Positions 17,387-26,548 of a stretch of 53,363 nucleotides of DNA are shown here, piece by piece. Each line of letters starts with the position of its first letter. The stretch's first letter is position 1. The stretch is from Acidobacteriota bacterium (GTDB taxonomy: Bacteria; Acidobacteriota; UBA6911; JACOSC01). The translations under genes were made by a program, and so were the position numbers. The stretch is from positions 1 to 53,363 of the forward strand of contig JACOSC010000077.1 of NCBI GenBank assembly GCA_016179055.1, in the 5' to 3' direction. The notes below the pieces were generated by a model. That model ran no database searches. It was given only the letters and a program-made list of their open reading frames with translations, and was not told where the DNA came from.

Positions 17387-17941
17387 TTACTTTTTGTTCG
17401 CCACCTGGCAACGAAGGGAGAAGCGGTGCCGATCGCCTTCCCTCTCTTTTTCATAGAAATTCAGGTCAACATTGGTGAAATAACGCGTCAGTTCCAGGTT
17501 TTTAATGAACATGGGCAACACTTCCTCGCGCAAAAAGTTGCCATCGATGCTAATTGCGTCGGCGGTTTGCGCGAGCGAAGTCAGCCACATCTGCTCAGGT
17601 ACGCTGGCTTTGACTTTATTCAACAATTCGACGGGACCCACCTGGCTTTCTTTGAGCTTCTCAATAATATCGATGCGCTCATCCAGTTGTTTCTTTTGTT
17701 TTTCGTGATCCTTGACCTTGTCGTAGATGGTCTTTAATCGTGTGGCCTCGCTGTCCAATTTCTCCTGTTGACTCAGACGCGCCGCCCTTTCCAATATCAA
17801 AGAGCGGTACCACCACCCCAGCCCGGCCAGGTTTAGGAAAACAATCACAAACATGAGGCCGCCCAAGCGCGTAAACTTCGGCTCAATGGTGGGCCGCTTC
17901 AACGCGACGGTGCGATCTCTGATGAGATTTATTCGGATCAT
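17387..17941 (-). CDS. pilN: Type IV pilus assembly protein PilN
   Basis: 184 residues starting with the diagnostic MIRINLI motif that contacts PilM, then a transmembrane helix (about 27-48, GGLMFVIVFLNLAGLGWWY), a coiled coil (LSQQEKLDSEATRLKTIYDK) and a C-terminal fold like that of PilO (VPEQMWLTSLAQTADAISID). It pairs with PilO in the inner-membrane ring. Its ATG overlaps the pilM stop by one base (TAATG), indicating translational coupling. Confidence 0.9.
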   Translation of the reverse strand: MIRINLIRDRTVALKRPTIEPKFTRLGGLMFVIVFLNLAGLGWWYRSLILERAARLSQQEKLDSEATRLKTIYDKVKDHEKQKKQLDERIDIIEKLKESQVGPVELLNKVKASVPEQMWLTSLAQTADAISIDGNFLREEVLPMFIKNLELTRYFTNVDLNFYEKEREGDRHRFSLRCQVANKK

Positions 17942-18996
17942 TAGGCATCCTCCGTGGTGCGTAAGGCTAATCCTAAAGCAACGGCAACGCTAGGACCAAT
18001 TTCCTGCATGTAGTCGGCAGTGAACTTATTGGTATCGTAGGTCACCCGCTTAAATGGATCAAACAATTCCGTGGGGGTCTCAAACTTTTCACTGAGAAAG
18101 GCAATGAGACCGGGAATTCGCGCCGAGCCGCCACTCACCAATATTTGGTCAATCTTGTTGTGTGTGCTGGTCGTCTTAAAAAAGTCGAGAGTCTTCTCAA
18201 TCTCGAGGGCGATCAATTCGGAAACAGAACGGATAACGCCCGGCAACGCCTGCTCATTGGGGCCATTTATTTTTTCGCCGCGCTTGATCTTTTCGGCCTC
18301 TTCATAACTGACGCTGAATTCTTTTTGCAGCAATTCGGTAAACTGATTGCCGCCCATGGGAACGTCGCGGGCGAAAAGGGAGTCTTGGCCCTTGACGATA
18401 TTGATATTGGTCGAGCTGGCGCCAACATTGAGCAGGGCAACGCACTTCTCGGCGTCGGGCTCGTAATTTACCTCGTAGGCGTTTTGCAGAGCAAAAACGT
18501 CGAGATCAACGATGCTGGGAATCTTGCCGGAAAGCACAACGACGCTGGTATGGTCGGCAATTTTTTCTTTCTTGGCCGCAACGAGCAATACATTAAGCGT
18601 ATCGGCGTCCGGTGCGCTGCTGAGGATCTGATAATCAATGTTCACGTCCGCGACGTCGAACGGAATATATTGCTCGGCCTCATAGCGCAGCGCCTCGGTG
18701 ATATCTTCATCCCCCGACGCCCGCACCGAGATTTTCTTCACGATGACCGAATTGCCGGAGATCGCCGTTGCGACTTTCTTATTAGTGATCTGGTTTTCCG
18801 TGTAGATTTTATTGATGGCGTCGGCCACCGGGAGTTTGGAGATAATGGCGCCGTCAACGATGGTTTCTTGGGGCAAGGGTTCTACCCCCAGACCCACAAC
18901 TCTGTAATTATTTCCTCTTTGACTGGATAACTGAATCGCTTTAACGGCGCTGGACCCAATATCTAAGCCCACAACATGCTTGCCGCCAAAAACCAT
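17941..18996 (-). CDS. pilM: Type IV pilus assembly ATPase-fold protein PilM
   Basis: A 351-residue actin-like cytoplasmic protein that recruits PilN. It shows VVGLDIGSSAVKAIQL (phosphate-1 loop, residues 8-23), EAEQYIPFDVADVNIDYQIL (115-134), CVALLNVGASSTNI (phosphate-2) and ILVSGGSARIPGL (adenosine motif, about 286-298). The start ATG is preceded by AAGGGGG. First gene of the pilMNOPQ operon; the motor, pilin and PilC genes are not in the window. Confidence 0.93.
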   Translation of the reverse strand: MVFGGKHVVGLDIGSSAVKAIQLSSQRGNNYRVVGLGVEPLPQETIVDGAIISKLPVADAINKIYTENQITNKKVATAISGNSVIVKKISVRASGDEDITEALRYEAEQYIPFDVADVNIDYQILSSAPDADTLNVLLVAAKKEKIADHTSVVVLSGKIPSIVDLDVFALQNAYEVNYEPDAEKCVALLNVGASSTNINIVKGQDSLFARDVPMGGNQFTELLQKEFSVSYEEAEKIKRGEKINGPNEQALPGVIRSVSELIALEIEKTLDFFKTTSTHNKIDQILVSGGSARIPGLIAFLSEKFETPTELFDPFKRVTYDTNKFTADYMQEIGPSVAVALGLALRTTEDA

Positions 18997-19058
18997 GAAT
19001 TCCCCCTTGAGGGGAGGGTTTAGTGGAGTTAACTTCTAGGTGTTCGTCTATGGTGAGA

Positions 19059-19086
19059 GTTTTACAGATTTCTTATCGCCTGTCAA
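19059..19086 (-). promoter_or_regulatory. Probable promoter of pilMNOPQ
   Basis: On the reverse strand a perfect TTGACA (19081-19086) is followed after 16 bases by TAAAAC (19059-19064). AT-rich DNA with TTTAAAATAATTC lies just upstream. Transcription would start about 55 bases before pilM. Confidence 0.5.
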
Positions 19087-19396
19087 GAATTATTTTAAAT
19101 AATAGTCTAAAGCCTACAAGTATAGTGAACGATAATAATGAGTTTGGGTAACCAAAGCTAAACGATAAAGAATCGTATTCTGCCTCGGCAAAACGGTTCG
19201 CCCAGCGGCTGGCCGATCACGATAAAGCTCCGGGGAGCACCGACGCCCCAACCATGAGCACCATTTTTTTATGCAATACGATAATTGACGGCATGGCGTA
19301 GCTTTCTGGGCGGAATCACTTCATAGATTGTAGGATTAACCTACTCTAACACCTCAATAAAGTTGCCCCCTAAGAAGTAGCTTGGGCGACGCGCCA

Positions 19397-19425
19397 TTTA
19401 CTCGACAAAAAGTCGCTGGTATAAT
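19397..19425 (+). promoter_or_regulatory. Promoter of the ABC-2 exporter operon, very close to the start codon
   Basis: TTTACT (19397-19402), a 17-base spacer and a perfect TATAAT (19420-19425) end 11 bases before the ATG at 19437. The predicted start of transcription falls only about 4-6 bases upstream of the ATG, so the message would be nearly leaderless. No ribosome site is visible. Confidence 0.6.
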
Positions 19426-19436
19426 TTCTCCCCGCT

Positions 19437-20372
19437 ATGACAATCGCCATTCGGTGCCAAGATCTCAGAAAACGTTACGACAATAAGGTCGACGCGGTCA
19501 GTGGAATTGACCTTGAGGTCGGAGTCTCTCAATGCTTCGGTTTGCTGGGCCCCAACGGCGCGGGCAAGACGACGACGGTCGAGATCCTGGAAGGTCTGCT
19601 CGAGCCGACCTCCGGCGAGGTTGAGGTGCTGGGTCGGCGTTGGCGTGAGCCAGGCGCCCATTTGCGCGAGCGCCTGGGGATTACGTTGCAGGAAACGCGC
19701 TTTTCCGAAAAGCTGACAGTGCGGGAAACGCTGCGTCTATTCAAGAGCTTTTATCGTAAGAGCCAAGACTTGACGCAAGTGCTGGATAGCGTTTCCCTGA
19801 TCGATAAAGCCACGACGCTGGTCGCCAAATTATCCGGCGGCCAGAAACAACGCTTGGCCGTGGCCTGCGCCTTGGTGGGCTCTCCCGAGATTCTTTTTCT
19901 TGACGAGCCTACCACGGGGCTGGACCCACAATCCCGTCGACAAGTGTGGGATATCGTGCGCCGATTTCAAACGCAGGGCGGTACGGTTCTGCTTACCACG
20001 CACTACATGGACGAAGCCGAGCGACTCTGCGACCAAGTGGCCATCGTCGATCACGGCAAAGTTATCGCCAGGGGAAGTCCGCGGGCCTTGATCCATTCGC
20101 TCGGCGGCGATCATGTCGTTGAGTTTTCAGTGGCCGCCAACGCCGCGGGAGAATTGGATCAGGCGCGTATGCTGGCCATTCCCTCGGCCATACAGTGCCG
20201 CCGGGAGGGTGAGTTGCATCAACTGACGGTGCGAGAGGCGCACGTGGCTATTCCAGCTTTGCTGGAGCTGCTGCGGCGCGACCATTACGAACTGTCCAGC
20301 TTAACCACCCGCCACGCCAGCTTGGAAGACGTATTTGTGAATTTAACCGGGAGACACCTGCGCGATGATTAA
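19437..20372 (+). CDS. ABC transporter ATP-binding protein (ABC-2 exporter type)
   Basis: A 311-residue nucleotide-binding subunit with Walker A GPNGAGKTT (about 37-45), signature LSGGQKQRLAVA (about 135-146), Walker B EILFLDEPTTGLD (about 155-167) and the H-loop TTHYMDEAE. The C-terminal extension (about 215-305) resembles the DrrA/CcmA exporter group. It overlaps the downstream permease by 8 bases, so the two form one transporter, probably exporting a lipid, antibiotic or polysaccharide-like compound. The start is supported by a promoter immediately upstream rather than by a ribosome site. Confidence 0.93.
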   Translation: MTIAIRCQDLRKRYDNKVDAVSGIDLEVGVSQCFGLLGPNGAGKTTTVEILEGLLEPTSGEVEVLGRRWREPGAHLRERLGITLQETRFSEKLTVRETLRLFKSFYRKSQDLTQVLDSVSLIDKATTLVAKLSGGQKQRLAVACALVGSPEILFLDEPTTGLDPQSRRQVWDIVRRFQTQGGTVLLTTHYMDEAERLCDQVAIVDHGKVIARGSPRALIHSLGGDHVVEFSVAANAAGELDQARMLAIPSAIQCRREGELHQLTVREAHVAIPALLELLRRDHYELSSLTTRHASLEDVFVNLTGRHLRDD

Positions 20373-21408
20373 TTGGAAGGCGCTTGGCCAATTGATATAT
20401 GTACGGATGCGGGAGTATTCCCGCGAGCCTGAAGTTTTGTTTTGGGCCTTTATTTTTCCGTTATTGCTTTCGAGCGGCCTCGGCATTGCCTTTCGCGATC
20501 GGGCCCCCGATAAGGCTTATGCCGCGGTTATACGAAGCGACGGGGCGCCGGCCGTGGTGGCGGCTTTGCGCGCCTCCGGATTTGTTCAGGCCGAACTGCT
20601 GGATGAAACCGAGGCTCGCCGCGCCTTACGGCGTGGCAAAGTCTCTCTGATTCTACGATTGACGGGTGGCGCCGGCGGTTATGAGTATCAATTTGATCCC
20701 CTGCGCCCCGACGGCAAGCTGGCGCGCACGATGGTCGATCAGGTTTTGCAGCAAGCGGCCGGCCGCACGGATAAGGTCCCGACGCGTGACGCAATCTTCT
20801 CGGAACCCGGCGCCCGCTACATTGATTTTCTGATTCCCGGACTTATCGGCATGAACTTGATGAGCGGCGGCATGTGGGGAGTCGGCTTTACAATCGCGGA
20901 AATGAAAGTCAAGAAACTGCTGAAGCGATTGATCGCCACCCCGATGCGTCCCACCGATTTCTTGCTCTCAATAATGGCCAGCCGGCTAATCTTCATGTTT
21001 ATCGAGGTAGGAACGCTTTTGATCTTTGGCGCCTTAGCCTTCGGCATGAAGATTCGCGCGCCCTTGCTCGAAGTATTAGCGATCGGAGGTTTGGGGGCGT
21101 TGACGTTCGGATCGATGGGATTGCTCGTGGCGGCCCGCGCCGAGCGTATCGAGTCTGTGATGGGCCGCATGAATGTGATTATGATGCCCATGTTTGTTTT
21201 TTCCGGCGTGTTTTTTTCTGCCGAGCGATTCCCCGCGGCGACGCAACCGCTCATCAAAGCGCTCCCTCTGACCGCGCTCAATGACTCGCTGCGGGCCGCG
21301 ATCAATGAGGGCACGCCTTGGGCGGGGCTGGCTGTTCCGTTATTAATCCTAGCCGGCTGGGGGATAATCTCCTTTGCCGTAGCTGTAAAACGTTTCCGTT
21401 GGGTTTGA
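20365..21408 (+). CDS. ABC-2 type permease
   Basis: 347 residues. One N-terminal transmembrane helix (about 24-42, EVLFWAFIFPLLLSSGLGIA) precedes a soluble loop (about 45-150). Five further helices form the ABC-2 membrane domain, with the motifs YIDFLIPGLIGMNLMSGGMW and KKLLKRLIATPMRPTDFLLS and the final PLTALNDSLRAAINEG. This is the architecture of DrrB/YhfB-like export permeases. The 8-base overlap with the ATPase gene implies coupled translation. Confidence 0.9.
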   Translation: MINWKALGQLIYVRMREYSREPEVLFWAFIFPLLLSSGLGIAFRDRAPDKAYAAVIRSDGAPAVVAALRASGFVQAELLDETEARRALRRGKVSLILRLTGGAGGYEYQFDPLRPDGKLARTMVDQVLQQAAGRTDKVPTRDAIFSEPGARYIDFLIPGLIGMNLMSGGMWGVGFTIAEMKVKKLLKRLIATPMRPTDFLLSIMASRLIFMFIEVGTLLIFGALAFGMKIRAPLLEVLAIGGLGALTFGSMGLLVAARAERIESVMGRMNVIMMPMFVFSGVFFSAERFPAATQPLIKALPLTALNDSLRAAINEGTPWAGLAVPLLILAGWGIISFAVAVKRFRWV

Positions 21409-21486
21409 TTCGCGCGACGACAGCAACACACTGGATTCGAGAAGGCCACCTGGGCTATATTATCCAGCGGGGACGAATATTATAAA

Positions 21487-21623
21487 TAACTGCTCAGCCC
21501 ATAGCGGCGGTTCCGTATCGGCTGGGTGGCCAAATGCGTGGGTGGTTGAACAATTAAGAAATTTGAAATCAGGAATCGCGCGGAAACCCGGAGGCTTGAT
21601 CGAAGGCGTGGCTGAATAGTTAC
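21487..21623. repeat. Unoccupied copy of the 70 + 65 bp repeat (pre-insertion site)
   Basis: TAACTGCTCAGCCC (from 21487) pairs with TTGAACAATTA (to 21556), then GAAATTTGAAATCAGGAATC runs on to GGCTGAATAGTTAC (to 21623). The same two segments recur at 51537-51607 and 51837-51902, where a 220-bp element splits them at GAAATTTG. Here GAAATTTG is single (21558-21565). A further GCTGAGTAGTTAC end lies at about 21697-21709. Confidence 0.75.
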
Positions 21624-21771
21624 AATTTTTATTATTAATCCGGCCAGTATTGTTGATGGCAGCTGTCACTATTTATTCCCTGTCGCGGCAAACTGGGCTG
21701 AGTAGTTACTATTATAATAAGGTCGCCGGTCGCCTGCGTCACAGTACGGCGGCTATTTTGTTTGGTGTCCT

Positions 21772-24700
21772 ATGAGATTACGAAATTTCTCCATACCATG
21801 GTTAGCCGGCCTAATAATGGCCTTTAGCCTTCTTGCTGAGTTGTCGGCGCAGCGGTATCCTTTCAAACACTACTCCACCGGTGACGGCCTATTGCTGGGC
21901 GCGGTGACCGCCATCCATCAGGACTCGCAGGGTTATATATGGTTTGGCACGCTGAATGGCGCCAGCCGATTTGATGGGGAGAGCTTTACCTCACTGACCA
22001 TAGCTAACGGTCTATCTGATAATGCTGTACGCGCAATTTATGAGGACCGCTCCGGATCGCTGTGGTTTGGCACCGAACGTGGGCTGAATCGTAAGCAAGG
22101 CGACAAGATCACGCATTATACCACTAAAGAAGGCTTGATTAATGACCGGATTAACATGATGCTGCAAGACAAGAGCGGGGCGCTATGGATAGCCACACCG
22201 GGCGGCCTCAGTAAATTCGAAGGAGAAAAATTTATCAACTACACGTCTAGCGCTGGCTTGCCTCCCGCGGATATCTCAGTTGTGTTGCAGGATCAAAGTG
22301 GGCACCTACTAGCCATTGGACGAACTGGGGGCATCAGTCAGTTGACCGGCGCGACTTTTAAACACTGGGAGCCGGCATTACGCTGGCCGAATGCCGCAGT
22401 CTTGGATGCGCGCGAGGATGCGGAAGGGAATCTATGGGTGGCCACGCAGGAGGGCTTGCTGAAAATTTCCGAAGGAAAAGCCACGACTTATACGAATTCC
22501 AGCGGACTGGGCAGCAACCGCGTCAATTGTATTCTGATTGATGTTAAAGGAGTGGCTTGGGCTGGGACGGACGGAGGCGGCCTGAGCAAGATGGCCGGCC
22601 GCCGATTCATTACCTTCACGGCCCGCAACGGGCTGGCCAATAATCGAATTCATGCCATTATGCAGGACGCCGAAGGCAACCTATGGGTCGGTACCGATGC
22701 GGGCGCCACGCGCCTTCCCGGAGATTGGTTTGCCAATTACACATCGGAATTTGGGTTGATTGATAATAATGTGTGGGCCATTCATGAAGACAAATCCGGT
22801 AACGTATGGATCGGTACGGCGGCAGGTCTTAGCCAACTGTCCCAGGGTCGCTTCGTCTCATATACGACGGCGGATGGTTTAGCGGATAATCGCGTGCGGG
22901 CTATTTTAGAAGATCGTGAGGGCGATTTATGGGTGGGGACCGATGGAGGCTTGGTACGGCTGCGCGGCTCATTGGCGGTGCCCTATACCACTGAGGCAGG
23001 CTTGGTCGGCAACCAGGTACGAGTCCTGCTCGAGGATCGAGATGGAAGTATTTGGATTGGGACCCATGATCGCGGTATCAGCCAATTTTCCAATGGTCGT
23101 TTTGTCAACTATTCGACGGACAACGGATTGCCCAATAACCGTATACATGGATTGGCCCAGGATGCCCACGGCGCGATTTGGATCGCTACCGATGGCGCCG
23201 GATTGGTGGAATTTTCCGGTGGGAAATTTACGGCCTATACCAGCGCCAATGGTCTACTCAGCAATAACCTGACGTGTCTGACTATCGACCGCGCCGGCAA
23301 CATTTGGGTGGGAACAAATGGGCGGGGCGTTAGTCAGTTTTCGGGGGGCCAGTTCACCAATTTTACAACGGAAAAAGGCCTCAGCGACGACAGAATTTAC
23401 TTTGCACTAGAGGGCGCCAAAGGCGAGCTGTGGTTCGGCACCGGCCGCGGCGTCGATCGTTACGCCGGCCAGCGCTTCAAGACGTACACCGTAGCGGATG
23501 GCTTGGCCGGCAATACCGTGAACCCCAATGCCGCGATGCGCGATCAGTTTGGCACGTTCTGGTTTGGGACGATATTTGGACTTTCGCAGTACAATCCCGA
23601 ACAGAGCCTGGATCTGACGACACCTCCGCCCGTGTACCTAACACGGGTTCTGGCGGCGAACAAGGATAAGTCCTTGGCGGCCAATCAATCATTTTCGCAC
23701 AGCGAGAATTACTTGAGCTTTCGATTCCACGGCCTCTCCTACCGAGCCCCCGATCGCCTACGGTATCAATACATGCTGGACGGGCTCGACAAGGACTGGT
23801 CCGAAGCCACTTCGGCGCGGTCCGTTCAGTACACGGCCTTGCAGCCCGGCCAGTACATTTTCCGTGTGCGGGCGCTGACCATGGACGGTGTGGCGAGCGC
23901 CACTCCGGCGACTTTTGCTTTCACGCTGCAGCCGCCATTTTGGCGGACTTGGTGGTTTTTAGTTCTAGTGCTGATGTCCATCGGCTTCGCCTTATTTCAG
24001 ATGCAGCGGCGCTATGTGCAGAAGTTTGAAGCCCAACACACGGAAGTGGAGCAAATGATCACACGGGAGCGCGAGGGGTTGCAGAAGGAGTTGCTGAAGG
24101 CCAAGAGCGCGTTAATGACGCTGGAGGCGGCTAGTCGCGCCACCACCTTTCCCGTCGATGTGACCAACCTTGATCGGCTCGTGCCGGAGCTCCTTACGCG
24201 CAGCGCGTCGGAATTGGGACCTGGCGTCAACACCGCCATACTGCTGCTGGATAGTGAGCGCGGGGAGCTCGTGGCGCGGGCGCGCATCGGCAGCCGTATG
24301 GGGGAGGACTCTATAGATCGTGTGCCCCTGAGTGGGACAGGCTTGACGGCCTACGCCGCCCGCACGGGAACGGTGGTCAACGTTAAGGATGTTAATGCCG
24401 ATCCGCGCTATCTGCGCGGTTGGCAGTCGGCCCAATCGGAGCTGGTGGTTCCCCTGAAAGTGGGTTCCCATATTTTGGGCGTTATCGATGCCCAAAGCCC
24501 GACGCCGGCCGCGTTTTCCGACGCGGCGGCCAATTATTTGTCTCAGTTCGCCGACCGCGCGGCGCTCGCCATATGGACCGCCAAGTTCGCCGAGGAAGCC
24601 AATCAAGCCTACGAAAAATTACAAGACGCCCAGAACAAGCTCGTCACGGCCGAGCGGCTGGCGGCCTTGAGTCAATTGGGCGTGGCTATTCAAAATGAAA

Positions 24701-24981
24701 TCGGCGAGCCCATGGGAACGCTTTTGGATTACGCCGAACGAGCTTTGAAAAATAGTCGGAGCGCTCCAATCGAAATTCGGCAGCAACTCCAGGTCATATA
24801 CGATATGGCGGTACGAGTCCAGGAAATTATTCTGGATCTGCGGAAGGTTCAGGAAGATGCCGCGGACTATATCGAAGCGACCATCATGAGCCGTGCCAAG
24901 ACACCGGCGTCGGAAGGTCCCGACCTTGATATCGAGGATATATCCATTGCGCGCTTGCGGTCAAATACGCCGAAAAGATAA
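21772..24981 (+). CDS. Reg_prop/Y_Y_Y/GAF membrane sensor with a degenerate histidine-kinase dimerisation domain
   Basis: 1069 residues. A signal peptide (1-26) is followed by 14 two-component-regulator propeller repeats (about 27-615) of the form GLxxNxVxAIxxDxxGxxWxGT, enough for two seven-bladed propellers outside the inner membrane. Next come a Y_Y_Y domain (about 640-715; YMLDGLDKDWSEA), one transmembrane helix (about 723-745), a coiled coil and a GAF domain (about 795-940). The last part resembles a DHp helix (ERLAALSQLGVAI), but the H-box reads QNEIGEP instead of HEINNP, so the phospho-His is Asn975. No HATPase domain follows. It may signal through a partner or be a decoy. No clear ribosome site precedes the ATG; a TATAAT lies at 21713-21718. 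Confidence 0.85.
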   Translation: MRLRNFSIPWLAGLIMAFSLLAELSAQRYPFKHYSTGDGLLLGAVTAIHQDSQGYIWFGTLNGASRFDGESFTSLTIANGLSDNAVRAIYEDRSGSLWFGTERGLNRKQGDKITHYTTKEGLINDRINMMLQDKSGALWIATPGGLSKFEGEKFINYTSSAGLPPADISVVLQDQSGHLLAIGRTGGISQLTGATFKHWEPALRWPNAAVLDAREDAEGNLWVATQEGLLKISEGKATTYTNSSGLGSNRVNCILIDVKGVAWAGTDGGGLSKMAGRRFITFTARNGLANNRIHAIMQDAEGNLWVGTDAGATRLPGDWFANYTSEFGLIDNNVWAIHEDKSGNVWIGTAAGLSQLSQGRFVSYTTADGLADNRVRAILEDREGDLWVGTDGGLVRLRGSLAVPYTTEAGLVGNQVRVLLEDRDGSIWIGTHDRGISQFSNGRFVNYSTDNGLPNNRIHGLAQDAHGAIWIATDGAGLVEFSGGKFTAYTSANGLLSNNLTCLTIDRAGNIWVGTNGRGVSQFSGGQFTNFTTEKGLSDDRIYFALEGAKGELWFGTGRGVDRYAGQRFKTYTVADGLAGNTVNPNAAMRDQFGTFWFGTIFGLSQYNPEQSLDLTTPPPVYLTRVLAANKDKSLAANQSFSHSENYLSFRFHGLSYRAPDRLRYQYMLDGLDKDWSEATSARSVQYTALQPGQYIFRVRALTMDGVASATPATFAFTLQPPFWRTWWFLVLVLMSIGFALFQMQRRYVQKFEAQHTEVEQMITREREGLQKELLKAKSALMTLEAASRATTFPVDVTNLDRLVPELLTRSASELGPGVNTAILLLDSERGELVARARIGSRMGEDSIDRVPLSGTGLTAYAARTGTVVNVKDVNADPRYLRGWQSAQSELVVPLKVGSHILGVIDAQSPTPAAFSDAAANYLSQFADRAALAIWTAKFAEEANQAYEKLQDAQNKLVTAERLAALSQLGVAIQNEIGEPMGTLLDYAERALKNSRSAPIEIRQQLQVIYDMAVRVQEIILDLRKVQEDAADYIEATIMSRAKTPASEGPDLDIEDISIARLRSNTPKR

Positions 24982-25052
24982 GGCCCGAGAGGTTTGCCGG
25001 GATCGGCTTAGGGACCCGACTGTCCTGATCCGCAGATTACGCCGATGAACCA

Positions 25053-25118
25053 AAGGCCCTCGACGGCCTCACGGGCCGGGAACAGGCTCAAGTCATCAAT
25101 TACCTGCTTACAGTATGA
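25053..25118 (+). pseudogene. C-terminal scrap of a GxxExxxR-type protein
   Basis: The 22 codons from 25053 read KALDGLTGREQAQVINYLLT and stop at 25116-25118. This matches the LKALDGL..EAQVINYLKATG region of GxxExxxR family proteins. The flanks contain CGCAGATTACGC (about 25031-25042) and the inverse GCGCAATCTGCGG (about 25154-25166), sequence commonly found beside such genes. Only a fragment remains. Confidence 0.55.
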
Positions 25119-25174
25119 GCGTTTGGTATATCAGTATTGCGAGACTCTGCGCTAATTCGCGCAATCTGCGGATA

Positions 25175-26548
25175 TTAGATCACCTCAAAGCGGGCGCTGA
25201 AGTGGCGCAGCACCGGCGCTTCATGCACCATTTTTAAGCCGCGAATCTGATCGCGTTTCTGATACAGTTCGATTATAGCTTCTGCAACGTAGTCAATCTG
25301 GGTATTGGTATAGACCCGTCTCGGTATGGCCAGACGAACCAGTTCCAGTTTCGGATAAATCGGTGTCCCAGTTTTCGAGTCCTTCGTCCCAAACATGACC
25401 GTGCCGATTTCCACGCCGCGTATACCATAGTCTCGATAAAGGGAAACTACGAGTCCTTGTCCCGGGTAGTGACTTTGTGGGATGTGCGGCAAAAACTCTT
25501 TGGCATTTAGGTATATGGCATGACCGCCGATGGGCTTGACGATGGGGACTCCGGCCTTATCGAGCAACTCGCCTAAGTAGCGCACCTGGCCAATGCGAAA
25601 ACGCAGATAATCCTCATCCAAAACCTCCACGAGCCCACGCGCAATGGCTTCCAGGTCTCTGCCGGCCAAGCCGCCGTAAGTAGGAAAGCCTTCCACCAGT
25701 ATGAGCTTGGTTGTGATGCCCTCCGCCAGCCGGTCATCATTAAGGGCGACAAAGCCGCCAATATTTACCAGTGCGTCCTTCTTGGCGCTCATGGTGCAAC
25801 CATCGCCATAACTAAACAGCTCGCGAGCAATCTCGAGGATGCTCTTCCCTTCATAGCCGGCCTCGCGGGTTTTTATAAAATAACAGTTTTCGGCAAAGCG
25901 ACAGGCATCAAAGAAGAGCGGAATTCCAAATTCGTCGAGCAGGCTTTTAACCGCCCTTACGTTGGCGATGGATACCGGTTGCCCGCCGGCACTGTTGTTA
26001 GTGACGGTCAGCATAACCAGCGGGATACGCTCACGACCTACCCGCTCGATCAAATTGCGCAATTTGGACACGTTCATATTGCCTTTGAACGGATGTTCGG
26101 AATGAGGATCGAAAGCCTCATCGATGGCCAGGTCGAGGGCGGCGGCGCGATTGTGTTCGACATTCGCACGCGTCGTATCAAAATGCGTGTTGTTCGGAAC
26201 CTGGTCGCCTTCCTTGACGACGACAGAGAAGAGTAGGTACTCGGCCATACGGCCTTGATGCGTAGGTATAATGTTGCGAAAGCCGAAGATCGAGCGTACC
26301 GACTCCTGGAAGTGGTAAAAATTGCGACTGCCGGCGTAGGATTCATCGCCGAGCATCATGCCGGCCCATTGATTATCGCTCATGGCGGATGTGCCGCTGT
26401 CGGTGAGCAAGTCAACATAAACGCTGCGGGCCGGTAGGTTAAAAACGTTATATCCGGCTTCGCGTATCAAGCGATCTCGCTCTTCTCGGGTCGTCTGTTC
26501 TATCGGCTCGACGACTTTAATCTTGAAAGGCTCCCCTGGAAATTTCAT
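25175..26548 (-). CDS. tnaA: Tryptophanase-type PLP lyase (tryptophanase/tyrosine phenol-lyase family)
   Basis: A 457-residue beta-eliminating lyase, aligned over its whole length with TnaA and tyrosine phenol-lyase. PLP is expected on Lys257 in MSAKKDALV. Specificity positions favour tryptophanase: Asp124 (FDTTR) where tyrosine phenol-lyase has Thr124, Ile381 (GVEIG) where it has Arg381, and His449 (VLRHFSARF) where it has Phe. Predicted reaction: L-tryptophan to indole, pyruvate and ammonia. The N-terminal half is otherwise closer to tyrosine phenol-lyase (AMSDNQWAGMMLGDE), so a different aromatic substrate is possible. AGGAGGAG sets the start at 26548. No permease or TnaC-like leader is seen. 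Confidence 0.85.
   Translation of the reverse strand: MKFPGEPFKIKVVEPIEQTTREERDRLIREAGYNVFNLPARSVYVDLLTDSGTSAMSDNQWAGMMLGDESYAGSRNFYHFQESVRSIFGFRNIIPTHQGRMAEYLLFSVVVKEGDQVPNNTHFDTTRANVEHNRAAALDLAIDEAFDPHSEHPFKGNMNVSKLRNLIERVGRERIPLVMLTVTNNSAGGQPVSIANVRAVKSLLDEFGIPLFFDACRFAENCYFIKTREAGYEGKSILEIARELFSYGDGCTMSAKKDALVNIGGFVALNDDRLAEGITTKLILVEGFPTYGGLAGRDLEAIARGLVEVLDEDYLRFRIGQVRYLGELLDKAGVPIVKPIGGHAIYLNAKEFLPHIPQSHYPGQGLVVSLYRDYGIRGVEIGTVMFGTKDSKTGTPIYPKLELVRLAIPRRVYTNTQIDYVAEAIIELYQKRDQIRGLKMVHEAPVLRHFSARFEVI

Noticed and set aside
25175..26548. Tyrosine phenol-lyase as the name for this gene
   Set aside because: Thr124 and Arg381, needed for tyrosine phenol-lyase, are Asp and Ile here, and His449 matches tryptophanase.
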